A program made the translations under genes and the position numbers. Positions 18,420 through 26,872 of a DNA stretch of 64,000 nt are shown here, in pieces. Each line of letters begins with the position of its first letter. Position 1 is the stretch's first letter. The notes beneath the pieces were generated by a model. The model worked only from the letters and a program-made list of their open reading frames with translations. It searched no databases and was not told the origin of the DNA. Source of the DNA: Natrinema zhouii (lineage in GTDB: Archaea; Halobacteriota; Halobacteria; Halobacteriales; Natrialbaceae); assembly GCF_013456555.2 (NCBI RefSeq), contig NZ_CP084884.1, forward strand, positions 1 to 64,000, read 5' to 3'.

Positions 18420-20681
18420 ATGTCACAAAGTACCATGAATCGTACACGCAGGGAATACTTAGCCGGTACAGTAAGCGCAGCGGGAATGATTACCGTAACC
18501 CCGACAGGACAGGCGCGAGTACACCCTGGAGAGGGACCACCGGAGGATACTCCGCCAGGAGAAACGCCATCCAGAAGAGGTGAGAGCGTTATGAACCTTG
18601 AGGCGGACCCGATCGAAACGGTCGGTGTTGGCATTATTGGGCTCGGAAATCGCGGACCCGGGATAACAGAAACAGTGGCCAAGATCAACGAAAATGCGAT
18701 GCCCAATTGCGAGATAAACGCCGTCTGTGATGTCGTGGAGGACCGTGTGCAAGAGATGGCCTCCACGCTGCAGGAGGACTACGGAATGGACCCCGCCACG
18801 TACTCGGCCGGGGTTTCAGAAGACGAGTGGGAGGACGATGAATCGTTTAGAGAAGACGATCTCGACAAAATGGTCGATAGTGGGTGGAAACAACTAGTGG
18901 AACGCAATGATATCGACTTGGTATATATCTTCACGCACCACCGCTCACACGCTGAAATGTGCGTGTATGCAATGGACAAAGGAAAGCATGTAGCGGTCGC
19001 GGTTCCTGCTGCGACAACCATCAAGGAGTGCTGGGATCTGGTTCAGGCGTCCGAGCGGAATCAGGTGCATTGCGTGCAGAATGAAAACTACAATTACAGG
19101 GAAGAAGAATTGTGGGTATTGAACATGGTGCAGGAGGGCGTCTTTGATGAGATAACTTTTGCGAGAGGTGGATATATTCATAATCTAGTGGGCACCTATT
19201 TCATGGGCGCCTATGGCCCGCCGATCAACTGGCGATCGCGAATGCACATGGAGGAGAAAGGCGATACCTATCCTACCCACGGTGTCGGTCCCATTGCATG
19301 GTACTTGGAACTCTTGCGTGGTGACCGTATGGAGTCCCTCGTCGCACAGGAGAGTCCCGAAGCCGCCCTTAGCGAATATGCGCAGAACGAATTGGGGCCG
19401 GGCGACGAGTTCTATGGTCAGACTGACTGGGCAAACGGTGACACGACCAGATCACTAATCAAGACGAACAAAGGGTTACACATTGAGGAGCAGTTGGATG
19501 TGAAAACGACCCGCACAACCTCTGGGCTTTCCCACAACACCCTCGCCGGGACAGGCGGATTTCACGAAAGCACGACGCACCATGGGAGCAGTTTATCCAT
19601 AGGCAACGAAGGACACAACGTCTTGGATGACGAAACGTATGATGAGTATCGGGATGAGTATGAACATCCTGTTTGGGAAAGCCTAGGCAAACAGGCCGAA
19701 GGATACGGCCATGGAGGAGGCGATTACATAATGGTCTATCGGCTCATCGATGCGCTGAACAAGGGTCGGCCGGTCGATCAAAACGTGTACGATGCGGTCC
19801 ACTGGTCCGCTATCCGGCCACTTTCTCGCATCTCTATCAATCACGGGAGTAGGCCCGTCAAATTCCCCAGTTTCACCCGTGAGGATTGGGAGAAGAATCG
19901 AGAATTACCGATCAACAAATACACTGAAAAAGGGCTGGAACTCTCCACCGATGTGAAGTTCGTTACCGGCGGCGAGACGTTCGAGCTAACCGCTACTTTC
20001 ACCAACGACGATCGGACCGTCGTCGAGGACGTTCAGTTGGACTTTGACGCTCCGAGCGGCTGGGACGCGATGTCGACGACCGAGACGTCGCTCGACGAAG
20101 TCGCGGTCGACGAGTCAGTCACGGTCGCGTGGGAGGTGACGGCTCCGCCCGAACCGGATAGCGATGACACGATCGAGGTGACGGCGGCCTACGTACGAGA
20201 GGGGACCACTATCGAAATCTCGAATCGTCCGTCAGTATCCGTCCCGCCGGCGCCGCCGACAGGCGACACCTATCTCAGTGATCACGAGTGGACCACGGCG
20301 ACTATCGGCTGGGGCTCGATCGGCCTCGACGAGAGCGTCGACGGGAACACACTCTCGATCGGGGGTGAAACCTACGAGAAGGGAATCGGTATCCACGCCG
20401 AGTCGGAAATAGTCTACTACCTCAATGGCAACGTATCGCAGTTCGTCACCGACGTCGGGATCGATGACGAAGTTGGAGACGAAGGAAACGTCAAATTCCG
20501 CGTGCTCGGCGACGATGAGGTCCTCATCGAGACGGATGTTCTCACGGGAGAAGACAGCGCCGTCTCGCTTGACGTCGACATCTCGGGCGTCGACGTCCTT
20601 GAGTTGGTCGTCACGGAAGGGACCGACGGTACCGTCGACTACGACCACGCCAACTGGGCCGACGCTCGAGTGTTCAAGTAA
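18420..20681 (+). CDS. Tat-exported GH109-like glycosidase with NEW3-like and NPCBM domains
   Basis: 753 aa. The N-terminus carries a twin-arginine signal (NRTRREYLAGTVSAAGM). Residues about 60-505 form a Gfo/Idh/MocA-type NAD enzyme of the GH109 kind: VGVGIIGLGNRGPG (NAD binding), IFTHHRSHAEM, GKHVAVAVPAATT, NENYNYREEELWVLNMVQEG, THGVGPIAWYLELLRGDRM, and YGHGGGDYIMVYRLIDAL. GH109 members use NAD redox chemistry to hydrolyse alpha-N-acetylgalactosaminides. Next comes an NPCBM-associated NEW3-like beta domain (about 515-600) and a C-terminal NPCBM carbohydrate-binding module (about 625-753, YLSDHEWTTATIGWGSIGLD, KGIGIHAESEIVYYL). Two starts are possible, 18420 and 18435, with TATA-like sequences at 18377-18384 and 18411-18418. 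It stands alone, without transporter or sugar genes adjacent. The family is clear; the substrate is inferred. Confidence 0.85.
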   Translation: MSQSTMNRTRREYLAGTVSAAGMITVTPTGQARVHPGEGPPEDTPPGETPSRRGESVMNLEADPIETVGVGIIGLGNRGPGITETVAKINENAMPNCEINAVCDVVEDRVQEMASTLQEDYGMDPATYSAGVSEDEWEDDESFREDDLDKMVDSGWKQLVERNDIDLVYIFTHHRSHAEMCVYAMDKGKHVAVAVPAATTIKECWDLVQASERNQVHCVQNENYNYREEELWVLNMVQEGVFDEITFARGGYIHNLVGTYFMGAYGPPINWRSRMHMEEKGDTYPTHGVGPIAWYLELLRGDRMESLVAQESPEAALSEYAQNELGPGDEFYGQTDWANGDTTRSLIKTNKGLHIEEQLDVKTTRTTSGLSHNTLAGTGGFHESTTHHGSSLSIGNEGHNVLDDETYDEYRDEYEHPVWESLGKQAEGYGHGGGDYIMVYRLIDALNKGRPVDQNVYDAVHWSAIRPLSRISINHGSRPVKFPSFTREDWEKNRELPINKYTEKGLELSTDVKFVTGGETFELTATFTNDDRTVVEDVQLDFDAPSGWDAMSTTETSLDEVAVDESVTVAWEVTAPPEPDSDDTIEVTAAYVREGTTIEISNRPSVSVPPAPPTGDTYLSDHEWTTATIGWGSIGLDESVDGNTLSIGGETYEKGIGIHAESEIVYYLNGNVSQFVTDVGIDDEVGDEGNVKFRVLGDDEVLIETDVLTGEDSAVSLDVDISGVDVLELVVTEGTDGTVDYDHANWADARVFK

Positions 20682-20720
20682 TCCGGAGCGATGACGGAGA
20701 GCGAACGAAGGAACCGCTCG

Positions 20721-20738
20721 CTCTGATAGCTTTTTTAA
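20721..20738 (+). terminator. T6 terminator after the GH109 gene
   Basis: A run of six T at 20731-20736, about 50 bp after the stop codon and following short GC-containing sequence, fits archaeal termination. Confidence 0.4.
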
Positions 20739-20936
20739 GACGGTTTCCGAGCAATCCGACCGTATACAGGACGCAGTTCGACCAGACGGACCCGTTCTGC
20801 CTGAACTCGCCGTCCGGGCCGTCGAGGTGGTAGAACTGGTACTCGATTCCGTCCTCCGTGACCGCATTGATGTCTTGACCGACAGAATCCCAGATCCATC
20901 TGCCGTGTTGAATAGATTCTGAGTCACAGTTAAAGT

Positions 20937-21135
20937 TGCTCTGTTGAATAGAGGTACGGTGTCGGGGTGGGTGTGTTCTGGCCACGAATCAGCGGTTGAA
21001 GAGTAAAATCTCAGAAACCAATCTTCATTCTTGCTACCAGGTCAGAAAAATACGATACCGATGACCACTAAACGAATCATCTCTGCGGTAGTTTTCTTCT
21101 CCTCTCGGGGTTCAGAAAAGCTATTCAACAGGGCA
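20937..21135. repeat. MITE-like element, copy B, with 15-bp terminal inverted repeats
   Basis: About 199 bp, non-coding. The left end TGCTCTGTTGAATAG (20937-20951) and right end CTATTCAACAGGGCA (21121-21135) are inverted with one mismatch. The body matches copy A at 13944. A third related tip, TGCCGTGTTGAATAG, lies at 20901-20915, 36 bp outside, suggesting nested insertion. No target duplication is visible. The tips resemble IS6-type ends (CTGTTG core). Confidence 0.7.
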
Positions 21136-21290
21136 TCCCCTCTCAATCCCACCACAACTGGATTTCCAAGATACAGTTGTCACCCTCTATTTGTCTGAGT
21201 GATAAGACACACTCGTTCAACGATGAAGGAGCACTCTCTGCAGCCGTACCGGCAGCCTGCCAATAAGAAGCTTATTAACCTGACTTGGCC

Positions 21291-21734
21291 TCATGTCTCC
21301 CTCACTAAGTTCGGAATTCGCCTTTCGAACAATTGGTCGAGAGCGGTCCAGAGTATTTCTGTTGGAACTTTCTTTTCAAAGTTCGAACGCTCGTGCTGGC
21401 TGCTCTCAGCATCCGGCTTCTCGTATTGGAAATGGACTGGCCCCAACTCGGGATGGTCCTCATCACGGTGCCAGCCGCAATTGAACCCCGTATTTGGGTC
21501 GGCATAGTGGATCCGGTAGAACTGCTCATTCTGAGTGAACCGCCATTCGACGTCCAACCTCGGTTGTTCTGGACCAGTCGGTGGGATGACGCGGTCGGGA
21601 TCGATCTGTGCTCGGAGGAACTTTTTGACGAGGCTGTCCGGTTCATATGAAACAGTTGTGACAACAGGGTGGCGCTGCAGGACGTCTCTGAGTCCCTTAT
21701 AGACCGAGCTATCGATTGTTCCTGAAAGGCCCAT
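21291..21734 (-). CDS. Conserved haloarchaeal protein paired with an HTH gene (DUF7718-like)
   Basis: 147 aa, soluble, no signal or membrane helix. A His/Trp/Asp-rich core (FYRIHYADPNTGFNCGWHRD, then EDHPELGPVHFQYE) is the most distinctive part. It begins 3 bp after the stop of the upstream HTH gene, so the two are almost certainly one operon. No catalytic family is recognised with certainty; the similarity to a haloarchaeal DUF is from memory. The tight HTH-plus-small-protein arrangement recalls toxin-antitoxin or regulator-effector pairs, which is inference. Confidence 0.65.
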   Translation of the reverse strand: MGLSGTIDSSVYKGLRDVLQRHPVVTTVSYEPDSLVKKFLRAQIDPDRVIPPTGPEQPRLDVEWRFTQNEQFYRIHYADPNTGFNCGWHRDEDHPELGPVHFQYEKPDAESSQHERSNFEKKVPTEILWTALDQLFERRIPNLVRET

Positions 21735-21737
21735 TTG

Positions 21738-22241
21738 TCACGCAGAAATTGTATCGCGTTTTGTGGCCCAGTCGTACTCATTGAGTGCAGCGCGAATGAC
21801 TGGCAGACGATCTTCAAGATGTTCCCACTCGCTGGCAATCTCGCGACGTTGTGCCATCTCATCACTGTCGTCGAGATCAGCGATGCTCGCTCGGAGTTCG
21901 CCTGGCGTCTCGACGTCGTACGAGACCTTCCAATCTGTGATTTTGGTTCGCATTGACTCGAGAGCGGTAGTGAGTTCCTCTCGATCGTGTTCCCGCTGGA
22001 GTGCCGCAACCTCACGATATGTGGCCATCAGCTGGTCGATGCCATAGAGGGTCTGCTCTCCCTGTTCGATTTCTCGGAGAACGTTGTCCTCGGCAAGTTG
22101 CTCGAGGTATTTCTGTGCGGTTTTCACCGAGACCTCTGTCTCGTCAGCAATCCACTGTGCAGTACGGGGTGTCCGGAGGGTTCGTGCTGCAGCACGAACG
22201 CGTTCCCCCCGCGTCATCGATGGTTGGTTGTGATCAGGCAT
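21738..22241 (-). CDS. Winged-helix transcriptional regulator (DUF7342-like)
   Basis: 167 aa. The N-terminal winged helix is clear: RGERVRAAARTLRTPRTAQW, IADETEVSVKTAQKYLEQLAED, then the wing VLREIEQGEQTLYGID. The rest is helical and probably dimerises (YREVAALQREHDREELTTAL). Haloarchaea carry many paralogues directly upstream of a small His/Trp-rich protein gene, as here. It is likely to autoregulate the two-gene operon. Confidence 0.75.
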   Translation of the reverse strand: MPDHNQPSMTRGERVRAAARTLRTPRTAQWIADETEVSVKTAQKYLEQLAEDNVLREIEQGEQTLYGIDQLMATYREVAALQREHDREELTTALESMRTKITDWKVSYDVETPGELRASIADLDDSDEMAQRREIASEWEHLEDRLPVIRAALNEYDWATKRDTISA

Positions 22242-22760
22242 GCTCGTGTCTACGAGCCGCTAGGACATATATCCAAGGTACTGGAAATATATTTCTTCGC
22301 GTTGTGAGAACTTGGGTTGGCGCTACAAAATAGACAGTGCTTCTCAATTAACCAACACAGTAGGTTGTATGTTGGTTAACTTGGTGCAGAAATCCAGATC
22401 TCGACGTTCACTAGCCAGACAACTCACCGAATTCAAGCTACTACACCGGACAGATAACCAAGGAGACGGCTCTGTTGAAATCCTTAGAACATGATAGCTT
22501 TGGACCCTCTACGGTAAGTACAGGCGAAGGCGTTACCGCGACGTGCATCTGCGAACGAAGTGAGCAGTTCACCGCCGGAGCGGGCAAAGCCCGCGGAGGC
22601 GGCCTTTTTAACGTAGATTTTTGCGCCGAGAGGTTCCGAACGAAGTGAGGAATCCCGAGGCGGAAAAAGGTACGTAGACACGTGTACTGAATAGTGAACC
22701 AGCCCAAACCGATCGAGGGTGACACGAAATTATACGTAATTGATGTGAGTGACAGATGGT

Positions 22761-23237
22761 ATGGACAAGATCAACGAATCGACCGTCGACTGGAAAGAGT
22801 ACGATCGAGAGCAAACGACGTTCCGGCGGAAGGAACTCTCCAACGCCGTCGACGCCTCGGACCTCGGCTGTAGCCTCTACGAACTCCCGCCCGGGATGCG
22901 GTCGTGGCCCTACCACTATCACACGGCCAACGAGGAGGCGATCTACGTGCTGGCAGGCGAGGGACAACTGAAGACGGAGGACGGCCTCGAGCCCCTGACG
23001 GCCGGTGACTACGCAACCTTTCCCGCCGACGAGTCGGGCGGCCATCGGGTCGTCAACGACGGCGACGACACGCTCCGGTATCTTGCGATGTCGACGATGA
23101 ACGGGCCGGATATCACAGTCTACCCGGAGATGAACAAGTTCGGCGTCTTCGTCGGCTCGCCGCCGGGCGGTCGCGACGACCGGTCGCTCGAGGGCTACTA
23201 CCGCATCGACGACGAGACGGAGTACTGGGACGGGTAG
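22761..23237 (+). CDS. Cupin domain protein
   Basis: 158 aa from ATG 22761; a GTG at 22749 would add four residues. A single conserved cupin barrel with metal-ligand motif 1 as WPYHYHTANEEAIYVLAGEG and motif 2 as AGDYATFPADESGGHRVVND, giving His/His/Glu/His ligands. The C-terminal extension (PEMNKFGVFVGSPPGG) is typical of small stress or sugar-type cupins of prokaryotes. The enzymatic activity is unknown. The gene lies wholly inside the IS6-like-ended unit and is GC-rich like chromosomal haloarchaeal genes. Confidence 0.85.
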   Translation: MDKINESTVDWKEYDREQTTFRRKELSNAVDASDLGCSLYELPPGMRSWPYHYHTANEEAIYVLAGEGQLKTEDGLEPLTAGDYATFPADESGGHRVVNDGDDTLRYLAMSTMNGPDITVYPEMNKFGVFVGSPPGGRDDRSLEGYYRIDDETEYWDG

Positions 23238-23290
23238 CGATTCGGAAGCGCAGGAGTGGAATCAAATCCCGTTCGGTATACGCTACTTAC

Positions 23291-23443
23291 ATGCGATCGG
23301 TACGCAACTCTGACGCGCCGGCACTGAGCCGAGACGACGGACTCGTTTCCCACATTCTGCACTCCCAGCGGGATGCGTCAGAGACGGACCTGTCGATCAC
23401 CTGGGTCGACGTTGAGCCGGGTGCGCGGCAAGTCCGCACGTGT
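23291..23443 (+). pseudogene. N-terminal fragment of a second cupin protein
   Basis: It encodes MRSVRNSDAPALSRDDG and then LVSHILHSQRDASETDLSIT with WVDVEPGARQV, the usual N-terminus of a small haloarchaeal cupin before the histidine motif. The coding similarity stops at about 23443, where the terminal DNA of the surrounding element begins, so the metal-binding half is lost. Confidence 0.55.
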
Positions 23444-23541
23444 AGTGAGCGTGCGTTTCACGCTAAAATACATATGAAGAATAGGATTTCAACAGAGCCA
23501 AAGAGACCGTTGTGCTCGGATTCTCGGTGGAGCTGGTGGAC

Positions 23542-24444
23542 CTACCCGATAGATGCCTCCTCCAGCATCTGGATATCGATTTTCCGCATCTGAAGCATCG
23601 CCTTCATGGCTCGGCCCGCTTTTTCGGCGTCCTCGTCACGCAAGAGTTCGGGCAGGACCGCTGGGACGATCTGCCAGGACACGCCGTACTTGTCCGTGAG
23701 CCAGGCGCACTGCCCCTCCTCCCCGCCGTCCGCCGTGAGTGCGTCCCAGTAGTAGTCGACCTCCGCCTGATCAGCGCAGTCCACGATGAACGAAATCGAC
23801 TCGTTGAAGGTGAAGTCGTGTTCCTGGGCGCTGTCCATCGTCGCGAAGTGTTGACCGGCGAGCGTGAAGTCGGCGAACATGACCGTCCCCTCCTCATCTG
23901 GCGCCTGGTCAGGGCCGTAGCGGGCGATGTCGTTGACGTCCGCGTCGTCAAACACTGACGTGTAGTACGCCATCGCCTCCTCGGCCTGACCGCACCGCTC
24001 ACCGACGAACATCAGCGATGGGACGATTTTCCGCTCCGGAATGGTGTTGTCGTGAATCAACTGCCATGATACGCTGTATTCGTCTTTTGTCCAGCCGTAC
24101 CGGTCGCTGAAGGGGTAGGAATCGAGGGGCATCAGCGTCTCGCCCTCCTTCGCCAGTTCCGTCCAAAGCTCGTCTACCGCCGCTGTCGTGGGACAGTTGA
24201 CGATGAACGAGATTGCCGGAGTGAACTCGAACTGGGGGCCGCCGTTGAGTGCGACGAACGACTGGCCCTCTAGCTCGAAGTCGATTGTCAGGACGCTCCC
24301 CTCTGGTTGGCCCGACGCTTCCGCTGACGCCTCGTCATACCGGCTGGTGGGTCCGATCGACGAGTCGTCGAATATGCTTGTGTACCGGTTCACCGCATCC
24401 TCTGCGTTGCCGTCGAACCATAGGTTCGGGGTGATCTTCTGCAT
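23542..24444 (-). CDS. VOC family protein with two PhnB-like domains
   Basis: 300 aa from MQKITPNLWF; the frame is open upstream but lacks homology. It contains two tandem PhnB/3-demethylubiquinone-methyltransferase-like vicinal-oxygen-chelate domains, each with the sequence P.LWF/LMF, a Y-S/T-S-I/V-F-D-D block, an F.ALNGG/FATMDS strand, and ISFIVNC/ISFIVDC followed by the W..L..(D)KYG(V)SWQ(I/L) block. Members are often annotated as glyoxalase-like and their substrates are mostly unknown. It is downstream of a MarR gene on the same strand (103 bp gap), so the two probably form a regulator-target pair. Confidence 0.85.
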   Translation of the reverse strand: MQKITPNLWFDGNAEDAVNRYTSIFDDSSIGPTSRYDEASAEASGQPEGSVLTIDFELEGQSFVALNGGPQFEFTPAISFIVNCPTTAAVDELWTELAKEGETLMPLDSYPFSDRYGWTKDEYSVSWQLIHDNTIPERKIVPSLMFVGERCGQAEEAMAYYTSVFDDADVNDIARYGPDQAPDEEGTVMFADFTLAGQHFATMDSAQEHDFTFNESISFIVDCADQAEVDYYWDALTADGGEEGQCAWLTDKYGVSWQIVPAVLPELLRDEDAEKAGRAMKAMLQMRKIDIQMLEEASIG

Positions 24445-24547
24445 GAGGTCACCTTCCCCCAGGTACTGACGATGTAATCCGTGACGGACCTGTTCTCGGT
24501 TCAATTTGACGGTTAATTGTCGGCATTGTCGTGCTCCTATTGTGGCT

Positions 24548-24961
24548 TCACTCCGTCGCCAGTCCATTCATCTGCTCGTCCACCTCGTCTTGGGCTTCCT
24601 TCCAGGCAGGGTAGGCGCTCTCGATCTTCTTGCGACCGTCCGGCGTCAACTTCAGACAGCGCTTTCTCGCGTCGTCCGCTTCGGCGTCGGTGACCCATCC
24701 CTCGTCTTCCAGTCGATTGGCGCTCCGGGTAAGCGTCGTCCGTTCAAGACCGAGGAGGTTAGCGAGTTCTCCTAGCGGTGTCGGGCCCTTGAGGGCCAGT
24801 GCGGCGAGCACGGAGAACTGCGTCGACTGCAGCCCATGGGTTCGAAGTTTCTCGTCGTAGAGTCGAGTGACTTCGCGTGCACGGCGGCGTGCGGCCAGGC
24901 AGTGACAGTTCTTGGTGGCAGAGAGATCCACAGCTACTATACGAGGTACGTGTATATACAC
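24548..24961 (-). CDS. MarR family transcriptional regulator
   Basis: 137 aa. The winged helix of MarR proteins is visible: STQFSVLAALALKGPTPLGE, LANLLGLERTTLTRSANRLE, then the wing DEGWVTDAEADDARKRCLKL followed by TPDGRKKIE and a C-terminal dimer helix. An N-terminal region with CHCLAARRRAREVTRLYDE completes the dimer interface. It is transcribed toward the VOC gene. The ligand is unknown. Confidence 0.88.
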   Translation of the reverse strand: MYIHVPRIVAVDLSATKNCHCLAARRRAREVTRLYDEKLRTHGLQSTQFSVLAALALKGPTPLGELANLLGLERTTLTRSANRLEDEGWVTDAEADDARKRCLKLTPDGRKKIESAYPAWKEAQDEVDEQMNGLATE

Positions 24962-25258
24962 CTATTTGCGAGCCAGCGTACTCTCTTTGAATCCTCACTG
25001 TTATAGCATGATTTGAGATAGGATTTATCACAAGATGTCATAGAACGATCTATATGGGGTTCTTTTCGCCCCATTCGGATTGAACTACCCGTTCACTATA
25101 CCTGCGAACTGAACGCCAGAGTAATTGTCAGGTAGCACGGGGGTTCATCGAGTTGTGCTGAATACACAGCGTGTATCAGTTACAGGCCAGCTCTATCCTT
25201 GTTCTTGTTCATTACAGGAAAGCAGTTGAAGAAACGCTTTAATTGTTATTCTGTCAAG

Positions 25259-25722
25259 CTAGGCTTTCAACCCATGCCCTGTGAGCGGCATCACGACATC
25301 CGCATCTGGCTCAAGAGTTCCCTGTTCTTGGTATTCCTGCAGTGCCGCAGGAGCAATCGCCGATGTCGGTTCCACGTAGAATCCGTTCGCATGGAGCCGG
25401 TCTAGTTCGGGTTGCACTGCATCCTCAGTGATCGCAATCGCATCACCGTCCGTCTCAGCAATCGCATCGAGTAGTTGCTGTTTTCGCGTCGGCTCCTGTA
25501 TCTGAATCCCATCTGCGACATCGTTCTTACCTGCAGGGACAGCGTGGAGTTCGCTCGCAATCGGCGCGTATCCCGCCGCTTGTGCACCAAGAAGACGTGG
25601 CACCGAATCGGTCCATCCTGCTTCAGATAGCGCTTTGAACCCCCGGTACACCCCGAGGAAGAGTGTCCCATGGCCAAGTGGCATCACAACCGCATCAGGA
25701 ATGTTCCAGTCGCGTTGAAGTG
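25259..25722 (-). pseudogene. Threonine synthase, C-terminal fragment interrupted by IS630
   Basis: About 154 residues on the minus strand (DAVVMPLGHGTLFLGVYRGF, then GAQAAGYAPIASELHAVPAG, YVEPTSAIAPAALQEYQEQG and VVMPLTGHGLKA at the end) match the C-terminal part of a PLP-dependent threonine synthase. The gene is cut at 25723 by the IS630 element, and the N-terminal PLP-lysine half is not found on the other side of the element. A functional enzyme cannot be made from here. Confidence 0.8.
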
Positions 25723-25724
25723 TA

Positions 25725-26870
25725 GTACGTGAGAGAAGTTTTGGGGCTGGAGGGAGATAATCGACACAGTGAGCGGCGATCGTCGAAAGGACGTTGTTCG
25801 CCATCTTTCTGATGAAGAGCTTGATCAACTCCTGGCCGAGGCGGACGATCCGAAGGTCGTCCGCCGTCTTACCTTCGTAAAGAATCTCTATGAAGGCGAC
25901 ACGCTTGAGGAGGCAGCAAACCGGGTTGGGAAGTCTGAATCGACCGGGAGTCGGTGGGGTCGCCGGTGGAATGAGGGCGGTCTCGGTCAACTGACGCCGA
26001 ACTTCGGGGACGGACGTCCCCCGAAGCTCGGCGAAGATGAACAGGAAGAGCTTCTCGAACTCCTGCGTGAGGGCCAACCATGGAAACAACAGGAAATACA
26101 GTATCTCCTCAACGAGGAATTCGACGTTGAGTATCATCCAGATTATCTGAGCACGTTCCTCCGTGAACTCGGGCTTTCGTACTCAATTCCACGGACAAAG
26201 CGCCCGTCACGGCCTGATAACGCTGAAGAGATCCTCGACGAGCGCCTTGATGAGGCGCTCGACGAGGACGACAACCAGCCTCACAACAAACACGAAGCCG
26301 ACGAAGCCGGTGGCTGGGAACTTGACGACGACATTTGTACAGATGGCGGGACTGTTGTTGGATTCTTCGACGCGTCACATCCCCAACCGTGGGATAATTC
26401 GCGTCGGATGTGGTACGTCGATAACCCACATATCGAGCGACCGCTGGTTCGAATCGATGAACCAGCGGTCGGCTTCTATGCACTCAACGGCGAGAGCGTT
26501 GTTTCGTTTCCCGAAGATCAGACAAAAGAACGAATTTGCGAGTGTCTCGAAGCAATCCGCGAGCAGAATCCCGGCAAGCGGATTCTGCTCGTCTTGGACA
26601 ATCTCTTCTCACACACGTGCGAGTATACGCGCAAGCGAGCGTCCCAGCTCGGTATCGATTTCGTGTTCTTACCGGTTGGATCGCCGGATCTCAACCCGAT
26701 TGAATCGGTTTTGAAGAGTCTGAAGTGGGAAATTTCACCGTTAATCGTCGAGAGCGCGGAGGAGTTCCGCGCTCTCGTCAGTACTGTCTTCGAAAAAGTG
26801 ACTGACCGTGTGAGCTTCGCTGGAAACTGGATCAAGCAGTTCCTTGACTTGCAAAAGTTATCTTGAGTAC
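25725..26870 (+). mobile_element. IS630-family insertion sequence, intact
   Basis: 1146 bp with imperfect inverted ends (GTACGTGAGAGAAGTTTTG at left; its counterpart CAAAAGTTATCTTGAGTAC at right) flanked by TA on both sides (25723-25724 and 26871-26872), the TA duplication typical of IS630. It carries one full transposase gene. Confidence 0.8.
25769..26866 (+). CDS. IS630-family transposase
   Basis: 365 aa from GTG 25769. The N-terminal HTH (EEAANRVGKSESTGSRWGRR, then LGLSYSIPRTKRP) is followed by the DDE core: first Asp in VVGFFDASHPQPWDN, second in RILLVLDNLFSHTC, and Glu in LPVGSPDLNPIESVLKSLKW. All three catalytic residues are present, so the enzyme looks active. A decayed relative lies at 54088-54609. 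Confidence 0.92.
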   Translation: MSGDRRKDVVRHLSDEELDQLLAEADDPKVVRRLTFVKNLYEGDTLEEAANRVGKSESTGSRWGRRWNEGGLGQLTPNFGDGRPPKLGEDEQEELLELLREGQPWKQQEIQYLLNEEFDVEYHPDYLSTFLRELGLSYSIPRTKRPSRPDNAEEILDERLDEALDEDDNQPHNKHEADEAGGWELDDDICTDGGTVVGFFDASHPQPWDNSRRMWYVDNPHIERPLVRIDEPAVGFYALNGESVVSFPEDQTKERICECLEAIREQNPGKRILLVLDNLFSHTCEYTRKRASQLGIDFVFLPVGSPDLNPIESVLKSLKWEISPLIVESAEEFRALVSTVFEKVTDRVSFAGNWIKQFLDLQKLS

Positions 26871-26872
26871 TA

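Larger units (their letters stand above)
22468..23499. mobile_element. Non-autonomous element with IS6-like ends carrying a cupin gene
   Basis: A 1032-bp unit bounded by perfect 16-bp inverted repeats, GGCTCTGTTGAAATCC at 22468-22483 and GGATTTCAACAGAGCC at 23484-23499. Immediately outside are the 8-mers AAGGAGAC (22460-22467) and AAAGAGAC (23500-23507), which match at seven of eight positions and look like an 8-bp target duplication, the length made by IS6 elements. No transposase is present inside; the cargo is an intact cupin gene and a truncated second cupin. The ends resemble IS6-type GG..CTGTTG tips. The unit is therefore read as a transposed, transposase-less cassette. Confidence 0.7.

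Noticed and set aside
25769..26137. Long minus-strand frame extending threonine synthase across the IS630
   Set aside because: Threonine synthase similarity stops exactly at the IS630 end; the extension is an opposite-strand shadow of the transposase.
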